From assembly GCA_002346425.1 (NCBI GenBank), contig DDZS01000050.1:45300-75041 (forward strand): 29,742 bases of DNA. Direction: 5' to 3'. Positions 28,113 through 29,742 of this stretch are shown here, in pieces. The notes beneath the pieces were generated by a model. It was not told where the DNA came from. It ran no database searches and worked only from the letters and a program-made list of their open reading frames with translations. Numbering within the stretch: position 1 is the first letter of the stretch; every line of letters begins with the position of its first letter. The position numbers and the translations under genes were made by a program. Source of the stretch: Alphaproteobacteria bacterium UBA3002. Its GTDB lineage: Bacteria > Pseudomonadota > Alphaproteobacteria > Rickettsiales > UBA3002.

Positions 28113-29742
28113 GATGTGCCTCCTGGGTGTTATGTTGATGGCCGCAATCTTGTGGCGGCTCAGATATGCAGCGAGTAACTGTTGCCTCGCATGCGGTTGG
28201 AATTAATGCCCCTTTGCTGCCATGCTCAATATGGGCGGCATTGGCTTCATCGGTATCAATATGCATTTCGGTAACAAAATCGGGATGAACGCGAATGGTG
28301 ACATCACGAAAAACCAAATCACGCTCACCGGAATCAATCGCTACCTCCACGACATCGCCTTGTTTCAGGCCATGGATATCCGCATCCTTGCTGCTCATAT
28401 GAATATGCCGCTTGGCAACGATCAGCCCATCGGTCTGGATGCTGCCTGCTGGCCCACGCAAGGTGACAGTGGGCGTGTCCCTGACATCGCCGGATATCCG
28501 TACCTGGGCGTGAATACCGAGCTTAAAGGTTTCTGTTTGTGCAATTTCAATCTGATTATGATCGCGGCATGGCCCCAGTACCCGCACATTTTCTATGGTT
28601 CCATTAGGGCCGATAATATCCACTTTTTCCTCTGCAGCCCAGAATCCCGGCTGCGATAATTCCTTATATTGGGTAAGTGTGTGGCCTTTGCCAAATAGCT
28701 GCTGTACAGCTTGCTCGGTTAAATGCACATGATGTGCCGATACAGCGACCGGAATCGGTGGTAGCGGCATGTGCTGCGCAGCTTCCTTCAGCACGCGGAT
28801 GGTTTCCTGTGCAATCATCCATTGCTCACGGGTTTGCGTGACCATGACTCGAATGCGCGAATGGGCTTGCTGCAACTCTGGTGCTTCAAAGGCATCCAGC
28901 TTAATCTTGCGGTTTTTATCCTCATCAAAATACAGGCCGAGATAATCCATGCGTTGGCAAATCCGTGCTCGCATCGAGGCTGAACCTTCGCCGATGCCAC
29001 CGGTGAACGCCAGCACATCAAAGCCACCCATTACATTGGCATAAGCACCGATATATTTACGCACCCTGTACGCATAAATCTGAATGGCAAGCTGGGAGCT
29101 GGCATCACCTTCGGCGGCTTTCTTCTCAATATCACTCATATCATTGCCAATGCCTGATAATGCTTTGAGACCGCTATCATGGTATAAGATATCCTCTACC
29201 TGCCGGGATGACAGCCCCGCCTCACGCTCTAAAAAGGCAAACAAGCCGGGATCAACATCGCCGGAACGCGTTCCCATCACCAGCCCTTCAAGTGCGGTCA
29301 TGCCCATGGAGGTATCCACCGATACGCCGCGATCTATGGCACACACGCTGGCTCCATTACCAAGATGACAGCTGATAATACGCAGATCACTCGGACTGGC
29401 TCCCATTTCCTGCGCCACGCGATGCATCACATATTTATGTGAAGTGCCGTGGAATCCATAACGCTGCAGCCCCATATCCCGCCATTCTTTTGGCACAGCG
29501 TAGGTGGTGGCATAAGGAGGCATGGTCTGGTGGAAGGCCGTATCAAACACCGCCACTTGCGGCACATCTGGCCAGTATTGTTGCGCGATACGAATACCAG
29601 CCAAGTTGGGTGGGTTATGTAAAGGTGCCAGTGGAATGTTAGCTTCAATACTGCTCAGAACGACATCATCAATCAGGCAGGCATCTTTAAACACATCCCC
29701 GCCATGCGCCACGCGGTGGGCGACTGCTTGCGGGTGCGCAAA
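28105..29742 (-). CDS. Acetate kinase-PduL phosphotransacetylase fusion (5' end outside window)
   Basis: An open frame of 545 residues that continues past the window edge; the first codons visible read FAHPQAVAHRVAHGGDVF, the acetate kinase 'GHRVVHGG' region, so about 70-80 N-terminal residues are missing. The kinase part has 'PLAPLHNPPNLAGI', 'VFDTAFHQTMPPYA', 'RYGFHGTSHKYV', 'CHLGNGASVCAI', 'SMGMTALEGLVMGTRSGDVDPG' and 'AFTGGIGEGS'. After a linker near 'HMPLPPIPVAVS' a PduL domain follows: 'SAHHVHLTE', 'VLGPCRDHNQIEIAQTETFKLGI', 'AKRHIHMSSKDA' and 'TEMHIDTDEANAA', with the His pairs that bind zinc. Acetate kinase and phosphotransacetylase together interconvert acyl-CoA and acyl phosphate/acid with ATP, here in one chain. 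The PduL motif reads SAHHVHL where SxRHVHL is usual. DUF3141 follows with an eight-base overlap. Confidence 0.93.
   Translation of the reverse strand, partial: FAHPQAVAHRVAHGGDVFKDACLIDDVVLSSIEANIPLAPLHNPPNLAGIRIAQQYWPDVPQVAVFDTAFHQTMPPYATTYAVPKEWRDMGLQRYGFHGTSHKYVMHRVAQEMGASPSDLRIISCHLGNGASVCAIDRGVSVDTSMGMTALEGLVMGTRSGDVDPGLFAFLEREAGLSSRQVEDILYHDSGLKALSGIGNDMSDIEKKAAEGDASSQLAIQIYAYRVRKYIGAYANVMGGFDVLAFTGGIGEGSASMRARICQRMDYLGLYFDEDKNRKIKLDAFEAPELQQAHSRIRVMVTQTREQWMIAQETIRVLKEAAQHMPLPPIPVAVSAHHVHLTEQAVQQLFGKGHTLTQYKELSQPGFWAAEEKVDIIGPNGTIENVRVLGPCRDHNQIEIAQTETFKLGIHAQVRISGDVRDTPTVTLRGPAGSIQTDGLIVAKRHIHMSSKDADIHGLKQGDVVEVAIDSGERDLVFRDVTIRVHPDFVTEMHIDTDEANAAHIEHGSKGALIPTACEATVTRCISEPPQDCGHQHNTQEAHHG

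Noticed and set aside
1..29742. tRNA genes, rRNA and CRISPR arrays
   Set aside because: No cloverleaf ends with TTC-loop signatures in gaps, no rRNA motifs, and no regularly spaced repeats were seen; the gaps are nearly all under 130 bases.

Overview
The window looks like the chromosome of an alphaproteobacterium. The evidence is the block rpsP-rimM-trmD-rplS running into leuC-leuD-leuB-asd-citE-like, ahcY next to a double-PAS sensor kinase, an S16 protein with a long Ala/Glu tail, and a DUF3141/acetate kinase cluster. I cannot name the genus. Almost all genes are tightly packed, often with ATGA or TAATG start/stop overlaps.

Layout. (1) 1-2775, minus strand: start of a PAS sensor kinase, ahcY and an L,D-transpeptidase. 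(2) 2851-4589: a MarR-type regulator coupled to a GYF_2 membrane protein, convergent with coaD. (3) 4714-6963: ribosomal/tRNA modification operon with a 20-codon membrane ORF between rpsP and rimM. (4) 6975-14567: leucine and aspartate-family biosynthesis (leuC, leuD, leuB, asd) with many small unknown genes in the gaps (membrane protein, lipoprotein, two small exported Cys proteins, a single-TM 44-aa protein), ending in a CitE-like lyase. (5) 14568-20353: zinc-ribbon protein, a RimB-RimK fusion, a BLUF photoreceptor, an alpha/beta hydrolase, a CPA1 Na+/H+ antiporter, and an HxlR regulator divergent from a short-chain dehydrogenase.

(6) 20482-25839 is the accessory part. A sensor histidine kinase gene carries an in-frame stop and then breaks off inside its ATPase region at about 21753. 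There the sequence becomes the 3' end of a phage structural gene, followed by a lysis cassette (small membrane protein, terminator, XhlA-like protein, holin-like protein, GH24 endolysin). Facing it is a two-gene unit: an SF2 helicase with an N-terminal excisionase-like HTH domain, overlapped by a six-cysteine zinc-finger protein, with a near-consensus promoter and an inverted repeat. Just beyond that promoter lies a frameshifted 5' stub of an EamA-type transporter. So foreign DNA (about 21.75-25.70 kb) is flanked by the broken 5' halves of two convergent host genes, with no integrase or att repeat visible.

(7) 25846-29742, minus strand: ion channel, DUF3141 PhaC-like protein and an acetate kinase fused to a PduL-type phosphotransacetylase (5' end outside the window), apparently one operon for acyl-phosphate/short-chain acyl metabolism.

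The best candidates for something undescribed are the HTH-helicase/zinc-finger pair, placed where phages often carry accessory (including defence) genes, and the AckA-PduL and RimB-RimK fusions. No tRNA, rRNA or CRISPR array was seen.
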